Positions 53,647-61,809 of a stretch of 64,000 nucleotides of DNA are shown in pieces; positions within the stretch are counted from its first letter, which is position 1, and each line of letters opens with the position of its first letter. Below the pieces are notes generated by a model, which saw nothing but the letters and a program-made list of their open reading frames with translations, had not been told where the DNA came from and did no database searches. The DNA comes from Flavobacterium sp. (GTDB taxonomy: Bacteria; Bacteroidota; Bacteroidia; Flavobacteriales; Flavobacteriaceae): contig NZ_JAGIAV010000006.1 of the NCBI RefSeq assembly GCF_017744675.1, forward strand, positions 1 through 64,000, written 5' to 3'. The position numbers were made by a program, and so were the translations under genes.

Positions 53647-54501
53647 ATGTTATTCCTTATATTAAGTATTCTTTGCAGTGTTATTGTGGGCGTTATTTTC
53701 AAAATTTCAAGAAAATATAATGCTAATCCTTCGCAAATCATTTCTTTCAATTATATCGCGGCGATAACTCTTTGTTATATTACTTTTAGTCCAGATCTTA
53801 ATGCATTAGACGATAATGCGCCATTAGAAATTTATACCGCAGTTGGAATTTTGCTTCCTATTTTATTTCTATTTCTAGCGCTTTCTATAAAATATATGGG
53901 AATTGCAAAAACCGATGCAGCGCAACGATTATCACTTTTTATTCCGATTCTCGCGGCTTGGCTTTTGTTTAATGAAGGATTTAATACTTATAAAGTTATT
54001 GGGGTTTTAGTTGGTTTTGTGGCGCTTTTATGCATTCTTAAAAAGCCTTCAGATAATGCGGAAAACAAATGGATTTATCCAGCTGTTGTGTTATTTGGTT
54101 TTGGAATTATCGACATTCTTTTCAAGAAAATAGCTTTATATACTGTTGCTCCTTATACAACATCTTTATTTTTTGTCTTTCTAATTGCTTTTGTTGTTTC
54201 TGTTGCAATAGTATTGTATAAATTACTTATAGCTAAAGAGAGTTTTTCTGTAAAAAGCATTCCTTTTGGAATTTTGGTTGGAGTTTTCAACTTCGGGAAT
54301 ATTTTATTCTATTTAAAAGCGCATAAAGCATTTGCAGAAAATCCGTCTACGGTTTTTGCTGGAATGAACATGGGAGTCATTATTTTAGGAACCATTATTG
54401 GTGCTTTTTTCTTCAAAGAAAAACTATCTAAAATTAATATTTTGGGATTGGTTTTGGCTTTAATTGCCGTTGTTTTTATCGTTTTTTCACAATTACAGTA
54501 A
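53647..54501 (+). CDS. EamA/DMT-family membrane transporter
   Basis: 284 residues and about ten hydrophobic helices over the whole length, two EamA halves. SIKYMGIAKTDAAQRLSLFIPILAAWLLFNEG ends the first half, and FAGMNMGVIILGTIIGAFFFKEKLSKINILGLVLALIAVVFIVF the second. The substrate is unknown; family members export metabolites or take up sugars. Confidence 0.87.
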   Translation: MLFLILSILCSVIVGVIFKISRKYNANPSQIISFNYIAAITLCYITFSPDLNALDDNAPLEIYTAVGILLPILFLFLALSIKYMGIAKTDAAQRLSLFIPILAAWLLFNEGFNTYKVIGVLVGFVALLCILKKPSDNAENKWIYPAVVLFGFGIIDILFKKIALYTVAPYTTSLFFVFLIAFVVSVAIVLYKLLIAKESFSVKSIPFGILVGVFNFGNILFYLKAHKAFAENPSTVFAGMNMGVIILGTIIGAFFFKEKLSKINILGLVLALIAVVFIVFSQLQ

Positions 54502-54608
54502 TTTTTTTTAATACGTAATCCTTTAGTTTACAGGTGTTTTAATGGGATTGTTTAATTTTGGTCAAAATAAACTCGACTAATTCTATAGAATTTATAAATA
54601 TATTTTTG

Positions 54609-54616
54609 TAGCTTTG
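54609..54616 (+). promoter_or_regulatory. -7 box of the glutamate dehydrogenase leader
   Basis: TAGCTTTG matches TAnnTTTG; a second match, TATTTTTG, abuts it at 54601-54608. No clear -33. Transcription would begin at about 54620, giving a leader of about 335 nt before the ATG at 54957. Confidence 0.55.
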
Positions 54617-54624
54617 TCTCAACA

Positions 54625-54714
54625 ATGAAAAACTATAGCCGAAATATTAAAACGTCTTTTCCATGCAGCTTTGCGATGTGCTGTATGATGAATCACGTTT
54701 TGAAATGGCGTTAA
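54625..54714 (+). CDS. Possible leader peptide, 29 residues, Cys/Met-rich
   Basis: ATG directly after the predicted transcription start. The peptide begins MKNYSRNIKTSF and then reads PCSFAMCCMMNHV before the stop, with three Cys and three internal Met in ten residues. It ends 33 bp before an intrinsic terminator, the layout of an attenuation leader. I do not know a named family. Confidence 0.45.
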   Translation: MKNYSRNIKTSFPCSFAMCCMMNHVLKWR

Positions 54715-54747
54715 TAGAGAAAGTACTTGTTAGTTATTTTTTTTTTA

Positions 54748-54780
54748 GCCTTTCATTGCACCATGAAAGGCTTTTTTTTG
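54748..54780 (+). terminator. Terminator or attenuator in the leader before glutamate dehydrogenase
   Basis: AGCCTTTCA (54748-54756) pairs with TGAAAGGCT (54765-54773), followed by seven further T. It sits in the leader, 177 bp before the gene start, so readthrough would be needed for expression from the promoter at 54609. Confidence 0.8.
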
Positions 54781-54800
54781 AATCATTAAAAAATCGAGAT

Positions 54801-54869
54801 ATGAGAACCAACAGAAATATGAAAATTTTGATGCGCCGCTGCCTGATCAAAATTCCGTGTTGCATCTAA
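54801..54869 (+). CDS. Second possible leader mini-ORF, 22 residues
   Basis: ATG at 54801; the basic peptide starts MRTNRNMKILMRRC and ends KIPCCI. It lies after the terminator and before glutamate dehydrogenase. The 87 bp to 54956 include a 6-bp hairpin ATCTTC/GAAGAT only. Confidence 0.35.
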   Translation: MRTNRNMKILMRRCLIKIPCCI

Positions 54870-54956
54870 ATTGAAAGAATAAAAGAGAAAGCATCTTCAA
54901 AAGAAAAGAAGATCACTAAATATAAAAAGATAACCCAAACCTAAAAACTATATATT

Positions 54957-56243
54957 ATGAGCTCAGAAATTATAAAACATAATCCGTTTCAATCCATGAT
55001 TGATCGCTTTAATATCGCTGCAGATATTTTAAATCTAGATGATTCTATCAGACAAAAATTGCAGCGCCCAGAAAAACAAATCACAGTAAACTTTTCTATC
55101 ACATTGGATAACGGAAACGTTCAGAATTTTGAAGGATACCGTGTTATTCACAACACCGCTTTAGGGCCTTCAAAAGGTGGAATTCGTTATGATACTGCTG
55201 TAAATCTGGACGAAGTAAAAGCACTTGCCGCCTGGATGACCTGGAAATCTGCTGTAACCGGAATTCCATTTGGTGGAGCAAAAGGCGGCATCATTTGCGA
55301 TCCGAGAAACCATTCTAAAACGGAATTAGAAAAAATTACAAGAGCATACACCAAAACTTTAGCCGATATTTTCGGACCAGAAAAGGATGTTCCAGCTCCA
55401 GACATGGGAACAGGTCCAGACGAAATGGGCTGGCTGATGGATGAATTTTCGCTATTGCACGGAAGACCAATTCATGCGGTAGTAACTGGAAAACATCTCC
55501 ACTCTGGCGGATCTCTAGGAAGAGTAGAAGCAACAGGAAGAGGTGTAAGTATTATTACGCTTTTGGCACTGGAAAAATTAAGAATAAGACCTGCGAGAGC
55601 TACTGCAGCAATTCAAGGATTTGGAAATGTTGGATTGCACTCGGCTTTATTCCTTCATGAAAAGGGAGTAAAGATTGTAGCTGTGAGTGATGTTTCGGAA
55701 GCATTTTACAATCCGAACGGGATTAATATTCCAGAATTGATTTTGTATTACAATCTAAACAACAAAACCATAAAAGGCTATCCGAATTCGGTTGCTATAA
55801 AACACGAAGATTTATTGCTTTTAGATGTTGATGTCTTGATTCCAGCTGCGAAAGAAGATGTGATTACACAGAAAAATGCAAAAGACATTCAAGCAAGAAT
55901 TATTGTTGAAGGGGCCAATGGTCCAGTTGCTTCAGATGCAGATCAGATTTTGCATGAAAAAAATATATTAGTTGTGCCTGATATTTTGGCCAATGCAGGT
56001 GGTGTGACCGTTTCTTACTTCGAATGGCTTCAGAATTCGCTTTTGGAGTCTTGGAGAATCAGCCAGATTAATAAACGTTTGGAGGATATTTTAGAGAAAG
56101 GTTTTGATACTGTTTTTAGAGTTGCAGTAAAACACAATATAACGCCTCGTATTGCGGCTTATGTTATTGCTTTGAAAAAAGTAGCCGAAACACAATCGGT
56201 TAAAGAAGTAGCACTAGAAGCTCCTTTATTTAAGCAGAATTAA
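54957..56243 (+). CDS. Glutamate dehydrogenase (Glu/Leu/Phe/Val dehydrogenase family)
   Basis: 428 residues, the hexameric short type. Substrate-site K73 (GPSKGGIRYD), catalytic K109 (PFGGAKGGI) and D149 (PAPDMGTGPDEMGW), then the Rossmann domain with IQGFGNVG. Converts glutamate to 2-oxoglutarate and ammonia or the reverse; NAD or NADP use cannot be decided by eye. Preceded by a long leader with an attenuator-like terminator. Confidence 0.95.
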   Translation: MSSEIIKHNPFQSMIDRFNIAADILNLDDSIRQKLQRPEKQITVNFSITLDNGNVQNFEGYRVIHNTALGPSKGGIRYDTAVNLDEVKALAAWMTWKSAVTGIPFGGAKGGIICDPRNHSKTELEKITRAYTKTLADIFGPEKDVPAPDMGTGPDEMGWLMDEFSLLHGRPIHAVVTGKHLHSGGSLGRVEATGRGVSIITLLALEKLRIRPARATAAIQGFGNVGLHSALFLHEKGVKIVAVSDVSEAFYNPNGINIPELILYYNLNNKTIKGYPNSVAIKHEDLLLLDVDVLIPAAKEDVITQKNAKDIQARIIVEGANGPVASDADQILHEKNILVVPDILANAGGVTVSYFEWLQNSLLESWRISQINKRLEDILEKGFDTVFRVAVKHNITPRIAAYVIALKKVAETQSVKEVALEAPLFKQN

Positions 56244-56378
56244 AAATCAGGTTTATCCGTAAAAGATCATTTTCGTTGATTACATTTTTTGTCTCTCCTA
56301 GAAAAACGTAATTGATGGAAGTGTCTTTTTCGTTTGAGCTTTTAAGTATAATTTTTAGAATCGAAAAGTATCATTTCA

Positions 56379-57602
56379 ATGAAAAACATCAATTTTCTAG
56401 CATTTGCTATGCCGGCCTTTTTTCTTTTTTTATTTTTAGAATATAAGCTTGCTCAACGCAGAAAAAGGCCTGAAATTTTTAATTACGAAAGCTCTGTTTC
56501 TAATATTTCCATCGGAATTGCAGAGCGTTTGATTAACTTATTTGTCGCAGCCAGTTTTTATCAGTTGTATTATTTGATTTATGACGATTATAGAATATTT
56601 GAGATTCCAAGCAATGCTTTGGTTTGGTTTGCGCTTATTCTCGCTACCGATTTTGTCTGGTATTGGTACCATAGATTAGGGCATGAAGTCAATTTTTTCT
56701 GGGCAGCCCACATTGTGCATCATCATAGCGAAGAATTTAATTTTACGGCGGCAGCCAGAATTACGACATTTCAAGCGATTGTTCGAACGGGATTTTGGTG
56801 CGTTCTGCCTTTAATTGGGTTTCATCCTACTATGGTTATTACGATGTTAATTGTTCACGGAGCTTATTCGTTCTTTACTCATACACAGCTTATCGGAAAA
56901 ATAAAATGGCTCGAGTATGTATTTGTAACGCCTTCGGTTCATGGGGTTCATCATGCTTCTGATGAAAAATACTTAGACAAAAATTACGGTGATATGTTTA
57001 CGTTTTGGGATCGCCTTTTCGGAACTTTCCAAACGGAAGAGGAAAAACCAAAATACGGACTAACGCATCCGCTAAAAAGCTATAGTTTCTTATGGCAGCA
57101 TTTTCATTATTACTTCGAAATCTACGAATTATGGAAACGCTCTAGCGGATTCAAAAACAGATGGAAAGCTGTTTTCGGAAGTCCAGCCGATATGGATCAG
57201 GATATTCGTCCGATTCTAGAAAAGCGTTTTCTTCAGGATAAAGCAGCGCCAAATCAAAGACTTCGATTTAAAAATTACCTTTATATCCAATTAGGGATCT
57301 GCACGCTTATCCTAACTGTTTTCACTTATTATTTTGATTATTTGCAAAGCTACGATAAGATATTTGTGCTTTCGCTGGTGATTCTAACTTTAATCAATTG
57401 TGGAGCTTTGCTCGAACAACGCAAATGGATTTATTATTTAGAATATACTCGTCTCGCCATGATTTCGACCTATTTTTTATACGAGAGAGGCTTATTGATG
57501 TTCTTTTTTATTCCAATCGCGCTTATGATTTTTGCAGAGCAGTTGTTTTCATTGAGCAAGATTTATCAGAATACCATTTTGCAGCTAGAATCTGCCGAAT
57601 AA
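56379..57602 (+). CDS. Fatty acid hydroxylase / sterol desaturase family membrane protein
   Basis: 407 residues. Membrane segments in the first 100 residues and again after 300. Histidine boxes: H98-RLG-H102, H111-IV-H114-H115-H116, and H188-GV-H191-H192, the diiron ligands of the superfamily. DMFTFWDRLFGTFQ is a family signature. Substrate not predictable (fatty acid, carotenoid or ornithine lipid have been seen in relatives). Confidence 0.9.
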   Translation: MKNINFLAFAMPAFFLFLFLEYKLAQRRKRPEIFNYESSVSNISIGIAERLINLFVAASFYQLYYLIYDDYRIFEIPSNALVWFALILATDFVWYWYHRLGHEVNFFWAAHIVHHHSEEFNFTAAARITTFQAIVRTGFWCVLPLIGFHPTMVITMLIVHGAYSFFTHTQLIGKIKWLEYVFVTPSVHGVHHASDEKYLDKNYGDMFTFWDRLFGTFQTEEEKPKYGLTHPLKSYSFLWQHFHYYFEIYELWKRSSGFKNRWKAVFGSPADMDQDIRPILEKRFLQDKAAPNQRLRFKNYLYIQLGICTLILTVFTYYFDYLQSYDKIFVLSLVILTLINCGALLEQRKWIYYLEYTRLAMISTYFLYERGLLMFFFIPIALMIFAEQLFSLSKIYQNTILQLESAE

Positions 57603-57612
57603 TTTTTTTTCC

Positions 57613-58015
57613 GCCACGAATTCACGAATTTTCTTTTTTAATCTATTCGTGCAATTATTGCGCATAAATTTCACGTATCATTTTAAAATAAAAATTCGTG
57701 AATTTGTGGCTAAAAAAAAAATAGTCCCAGCGGGACGAAATATTTATAGAAAAGAGATATTTGTGTGAAATAAAAAAGCTCCAGCGGAGCGACATATTTA
57801 AATTTATATGCCGCTCCGCTGGAGCTTTACTGATGGGGTGTTGCTTTTTTTTCTATAAATATTAAGCTCCTCTGGAGCTTTTTGTGGCATTGCTCATTTC
57901 ATCATAAAAAAAAAAATAGCCACGAATTCACGAATTTTCTATTTTCCAATCAATTCGTGCAATTATCGTCCATAAATTTCACGTATCATTTTAAAAACAA
58001 AAATTCGTGAATTGC
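57613..58015. repeat. Composite intergenic repeat: two long copies around nested palindromes
   Basis: Copies at 57613-57710 and 57919-58015 share CCACGAATTCACGAATTTT at the left and AAATTTCACGTATCATTTTA at the right; each folds back on itself (ACGAATTC with GAATTCGT-like words). Between them are GTCCC-AGC-GGGAC (57724-57736), a perfect 17-bp arm pair 57775-57791 with 57812-57828 (CTCCAGCGGAGCG core), a 15-bp pair 57739-57753 with 57849-57863, and GCTCC-TCT-GGAGC (57866-57878). The whole 57603-58087 gap has no gene. Confidence 0.88.
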
Positions 58016-58087
58016 TTCGCCTATTCGCTATCGCTCGGGTCGTGGCAAAAAAAACTCAGCATCTTAGAACCTTAGCATCTCAGTAAC

Positions 58088-59686
58088 TTAAATAGTCTTA
58101 ATTTCCATAATCTTTTGCTCAAAAGTATCTTTAAAATCAGATTTGCTTTTAATTCTGGTTTTGTAGGTATAAATTGTAGCTACAGAGAGTTCAAGGAATT
58201 CTGCCATTTGGCTGCTGTCTTGAATTCCGAGTCTATAAAGGGCAAAAATTCGCAATTCCGTATTTAGAAGCTCGCCTTTTTTGACAATAGATTTGTGATC
58301 ATTCGGAAATAAGTTGTTGAAATCGGTAACGAATGTTGGGAACAGTTTTAAGAAAATTTCATCAAACTGATGGAAAAGATTTTCTCTTTCTTCCTTCACA
58401 TTATAACGTTTTAAACTGGCAATAACTTCATCTGTTTTTTTGGTGATGATTTTATGCAGCGTACTTTTCTGAATATGATCAATTTTATTAATAAACGCCG
58501 AAGTTGCTTTGATAAAATAAGTAATGTATTCTTCTTTAATAGCATTTGCTTCACTCAGGCTCACATTCATTTCCTGCAATTTCAAGTACGAATCGGCCAT
58601 AATTTTTCTGGCTTTATTTTTCTCTTTTAATTGTTTGAAAATAATGCCAAGAAAAACGAAAATAATGACGGTAAGAATCGTCAAGAGAATAATAATCTTC
58701 TCCAGTTTATCATTTTTATCTTTTACATTATTCAGCTGGGCCTTTTCAATAATCGGAAGAATCGACGAAATCTCAATTTTTCGATGTCTCGCATTATAAA
58801 AAGTAGCATCGTCCATTGCAATATTGATGTATTCGTTGGCTTTATCCAAATAGCCCATTTTAAAAAGCTCATTCGCTAAATTTCGAAGTGCCACGGTTTC
58901 TCTAGTAGCGTTTTTAACATCAGCGATTGCAGCAAGAGCCAAATACTGGATAGCCTTTTTGGTATAACCCCGTTCAGAATAAATATACCCGAGGCTTGAA
59001 GTGGCTATTCCGTAATAATCAGGAGGCAGATTATAATTGTTAATCCAATAGCTGAAAGCAAATTCGGCACCTCGCCAATCTTGTTGTTTCAAGCGCTTTA
59101 AACTTTCTGCTGCCCAATATTCGTTTGTATTGGTTCCGATTAATTCTAAAGCTTTCTTCAAGAAATGATTTCCCTGCTGTATGTAATGAATATTAAAGCG
59201 CTGATCACTGCTGTAATCGGCTAAATCATAATAAGCACGGGCTTTTATGCTATAGTATTCAAATTTATGTTTGATATCGAGTTTACTATCATCTATTACA
59301 TTTAAGGTATCAATCGCTTCTTTAAAAAGACCAGAAGATAACAACACAAAACCTTCTTTGATTCGGCTTTTAGATAAAAACTTTGGATCTTTTAGAGTTT
59401 TGGCCTTGATTTTGGACTGTTCCAGATAGTAATAAGCAGAATCATATTTAAATGATTTGTATTCGTCAAACAATGCCATATAACAATTGTAAAGTTCTTC
59501 ATTGTTTTGGTTGAGCGTATACTTGGAGAGATTTTTCTTTAAATCTCCTATTTTTTTATATTTCTGTTTCAGGTAAACCTCTTTTTTTAAGAGTGCCTGG
59601 TCTAATTCTTCTAAATAAGGATTAGTCTCTTTTGCAGTAAGAGAAAATCCTCCTAAGAAGAAAAGCAGCATCAATATTCTTTGCAT
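58088..59686 (-). CDS. TPR-membrane-HTH regulator of SusR/DUF6377 type
   Basis: 532 residues. Signal peptide about 1-18, TPR-like helices to about 320, one membrane helix (331-350), a coiled stretch, and a C-terminal DUF6377-like region with a LuxR/HTH-like end (about 465-512, ELRIFALYRLGIQDSSQMAEFLELSVATIYTYKTRIKSKS). The periplasmic TPR part should sense a ligand and the cytoplasmic HTH bind DNA, as in SusR for starch. It faces the second Sus-like locus at 60169. Confidence 0.88.
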   Translation of the reverse strand: MQRILMLLFFLGGFSLTAKETNPYLEELDQALLKKEVYLKQKYKKIGDLKKNLSKYTLNQNNEELYNCYMALFDEYKSFKYDSAYYYLEQSKIKAKTLKDPKFLSKSRIKEGFVLLSSGLFKEAIDTLNVIDDSKLDIKHKFEYYSIKARAYYDLADYSSDQRFNIHYIQQGNHFLKKALELIGTNTNEYWAAESLKRLKQQDWRGAEFAFSYWINNYNLPPDYYGIATSSLGYIYSERGYTKKAIQYLALAAIADVKNATRETVALRNLANELFKMGYLDKANEYINIAMDDATFYNARHRKIEISSILPIIEKAQLNNVKDKNDKLEKIIILLTILTVIIFVFLGIIFKQLKEKNKARKIMADSYLKLQEMNVSLSEANAIKEEYITYFIKATSAFINKIDHIQKSTLHKIITKKTDEVIASLKRYNVKEERENLFHQFDEIFLKLFPTFVTDFNNLFPNDHKSIVKKGELLNTELRIFALYRLGIQDSSQMAEFLELSVATIYTYKTRIKSKSDFKDTFEQKIMEIKTI

Positions 59687-60168
59687 GATTTTGTTTTGGT
59701 TTAGGGAAAAAGGTAGTTGATGATATAGTTAGTTAATTCGATTTTAAAATTAAGAATAAGTTTGAGATTAAGCCAAACTTGTTTTTCTAGAATCTTGTAA
59801 TTGTTTAAAAAGATAGCTTTGAAGGGGGATTTTCGGAGTGAAAATAAGCTGTAAGTGTTAAAAATGGGTAATTTATTTGCAATTATACAATAAAAACTAC
59901 TTATATATACGCATAGTGAAAAAAATATCCTTATTATTTTGCATATTGTCATTTTTACCATTTAAAAATGGCCAATTTTTATCTAAACACCGTCTTGATT
60001 TTTTACTTATCGATTTATTTTTAAGTATTTGATTTTTAATTATTTGTGTATTTATTTGGTTCGATTTCATCTTGATTTTTCTCAGATTTTTTTTTTAGGA
60101 TTTATTTAAGGTCTAGTTTCGCTGTATCCTTTTGAAGGGGATAACAAACTAACGAAAACCAAAAATTT
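59687..60168. other. Divergent control region of the second Sus-like locus
   Basis: 482 bp, very AT-rich, no supported gene. A small dyad TATCC/GGATA lies at about 60126-60144, just before the first gene. No clear TAnnTTTG box could be fixed. Confidence 0.45.
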
Positions 60169-60690
60169 ATGAAATGTAAAAGTCTTTATTGGCTAGCTTT
60201 TATGATGTGTTTTTTTGCTATCGGATGCGATAACACAGACGACGGAAGCTATGTAGAACCAATTACCCTTTATGAAAAAGTAAATGGAAATTGGGGATTA
60301 ACAAATCTGAAAATGGTAGATGAAGTTGCGAAAGCAAATAAGATCGAACCAAACGAAGAAAACTTGAGTACGTATTTCAACTACGAAGATTTTAAAATCA
60401 AATTTAACGTAGACGGAAACAACAAACCTACAAGTTATGAAGTAACAGGAGATGTCCCTCCGTTATTTGCTCCAAAAGGATATTGGGCACTTAGCTCAGA
60501 TTTTCAGCAGACCAACGGTGTTGGCACAAAAATCTACTTGTATAGCGATGCGCAGAAAACGCAGAAAACAGATGAATTGAGATTGATTTCGGTTCCAGGT
60601 AAAAGCAAGGAAATGCAGCTTCAATTGGCTCATTCTTCTGGCGGTATAGATTTCGTGTCTTATGTGTTTAAATTAAATGCTATTAATTAA
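60169..60690 (+). CDS. Small lipoprotein, DUF5004-like
   Basis: 173 residues with lipobox Cys at about 20 (FFAIGCDNTD). The rest is beta-rich, starting LYEKVNGNWGLTNLKMVDE, as in lipocalin-like DUF5004 proteins of Bacteroidota Sus-like loci. Function unknown, probably surface or periplasmic. The next gene starts 8 bp later. Confidence 0.65.
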   Translation: MKCKSLYWLAFMMCFFAIGCDNTDDGSYVEPITLYEKVNGNWGLTNLKMVDEVAKANKIEPNEENLSTYFNYEDFKIKFNVDGNNKPTSYEVTGDVPPLFAPKGYWALSSDFQQTNGVGTKIYLYSDAQKTQKTDELRLISVPGKSKEMQLQLAHSSGGIDFVSYVFKLNAIN

Positions 60691-60698
60691 AAAGTAAT

Positions 60699-61781
60699 AT
60701 GAAAAAGTTTATATATACAATTTTACTTGCCCTGTTGATGGCTCCTAATTTTATTCAGGCACAAGAAGCTGCTGGATCTGTAGGAGCAATGTCATCATTT
60801 CCTGTTGTGTACAAATATGATGAACAAGTTACTTGGTATTTTGATATGTCGGCATCTACATTTGCCGAAACAGAAGATTTATACATCTGGATCTGGTCTC
60901 CATCTGAACCAGATGCTGGACACTGGGAAAACTCATCAGATTTTGCAAAACTGAAATACGAAGGAAATAAAATCTGGAGTTTTACTTTAACTCCGACCCT
61001 TTATTTTTCTAAAACTCCAGAACAAATTGCAGCAAGTGATGGATTTTGGTTTCGTTTAAAAAACAAAAACGGATCTAAACAAAGTGAAGTTGCCAATATG
61101 AAGTATACTGATTTTTCTTCATTTTATACTTCAGGAGAATTATTTAGATCCTATCCAACAAAACCTTTAATTGATAAACCAGTAAGTATTTTGTTTAATG
61201 CAAATCTTAATCCTGCATTTGCGGGTACTCCAAGCGTACACATGCATGGTGGTTTAAATGACTGGGCTATTCAGCAAATGTATGAAGCTGCAAAACCTGA
61301 GGTTGCAGCAAAAACAAAATTAAAAGACTTAGGCAATGGTTTTTACAAAATGGATTTTATTCCTAAGCAATACTTCAATGCGCCAGATGGCTTCGTTATG
61401 GAGAAGATAAATTTTCTGATGGTAGCAGAGAATTGGACGGCAAATTCTGGCGATCAGGTTATTTATGCAGGAGAATTTATTCCGCCACCGCCACCAAGTT
61501 TTGCATTCTTCCCATCCCAAATTAGTCAGAAAGATTTTCTTGGAATGTCAAGAAAAAACAATGAGGTAGGAGTAAACAAATTGATCTATAAGATTACTGC
61601 TGGACCAAAAACAATTTCTGGTGAGTTTACTGGAGGAACTTCAGAAATTAAAGGTTTTGTCAATTTAGTATCAGAATTAAACGGAGTTCCAAACTTAAGC
61701 GAAATCCATGTTTTAGTAAAAGACAATAAAGACAAAACGATTTCGGATACGACGATTCCGCTAAAAACTTTAGATAAATAA
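60699..61781 (+). CDS. Secreted protein of the second Sus-like locus, function unknown
   Basis: 360 residues with signal peptide (PNFIQAQ, about 1-22). Two beta-rich parts with many aromatics (QVTWYFDMSASTFAETEDLYIWIWSPSE, HMHGGLNDWAIQ) resemble glycan-binding modules of SusE/SusF-type proteins, followed by a proline hinge (PPPPPS, about 269-274) and a C-terminal beta domain. Assignment to a family is uncertain. It lies between the DUF5004-like gene and SusC, so it is likely part of the same uptake system. Confidence 0.6.
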   Translation: MKKFIYTILLALLMAPNFIQAQEAAGSVGAMSSFPVVYKYDEQVTWYFDMSASTFAETEDLYIWIWSPSEPDAGHWENSSDFAKLKYEGNKIWSFTLTPTLYFSKTPEQIAASDGFWFRLKNKNGSKQSEVANMKYTDFSSFYTSGELFRSYPTKPLIDKPVSILFNANLNPAFAGTPSVHMHGGLNDWAIQQMYEAAKPEVAAKTKLKDLGNGFYKMDFIPKQYFNAPDGFVMEKINFLMVAENWTANSGDQVIYAGEFIPPPPPSFAFFPSQISQKDFLGMSRKNNEVGVNKLIYKITAGPKTISGEFTGGTSEIKGFVNLVSELNGVPNLSEIHVLVKDNKDKTISDTTIPLKTLDK

Positions 61782-61809
61782 TCACTATTAAATTAAAACA
61801 CCAATTCTA

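Noticed and set aside
54663..54869. 68-codon frame across the glutamate dehydrogenase leader
   Set aside because: It runs through the terminator with its T-run. The two short ORFs 54625-54714 and 54801-54869 explain the region better.
59701..59961. 86-codon minus-strand frame in the control region of the second Sus-like locus
   Set aside because: Low-complexity, AT-driven composition, no family resemblance, and it occupies the expected regulator promoter region.
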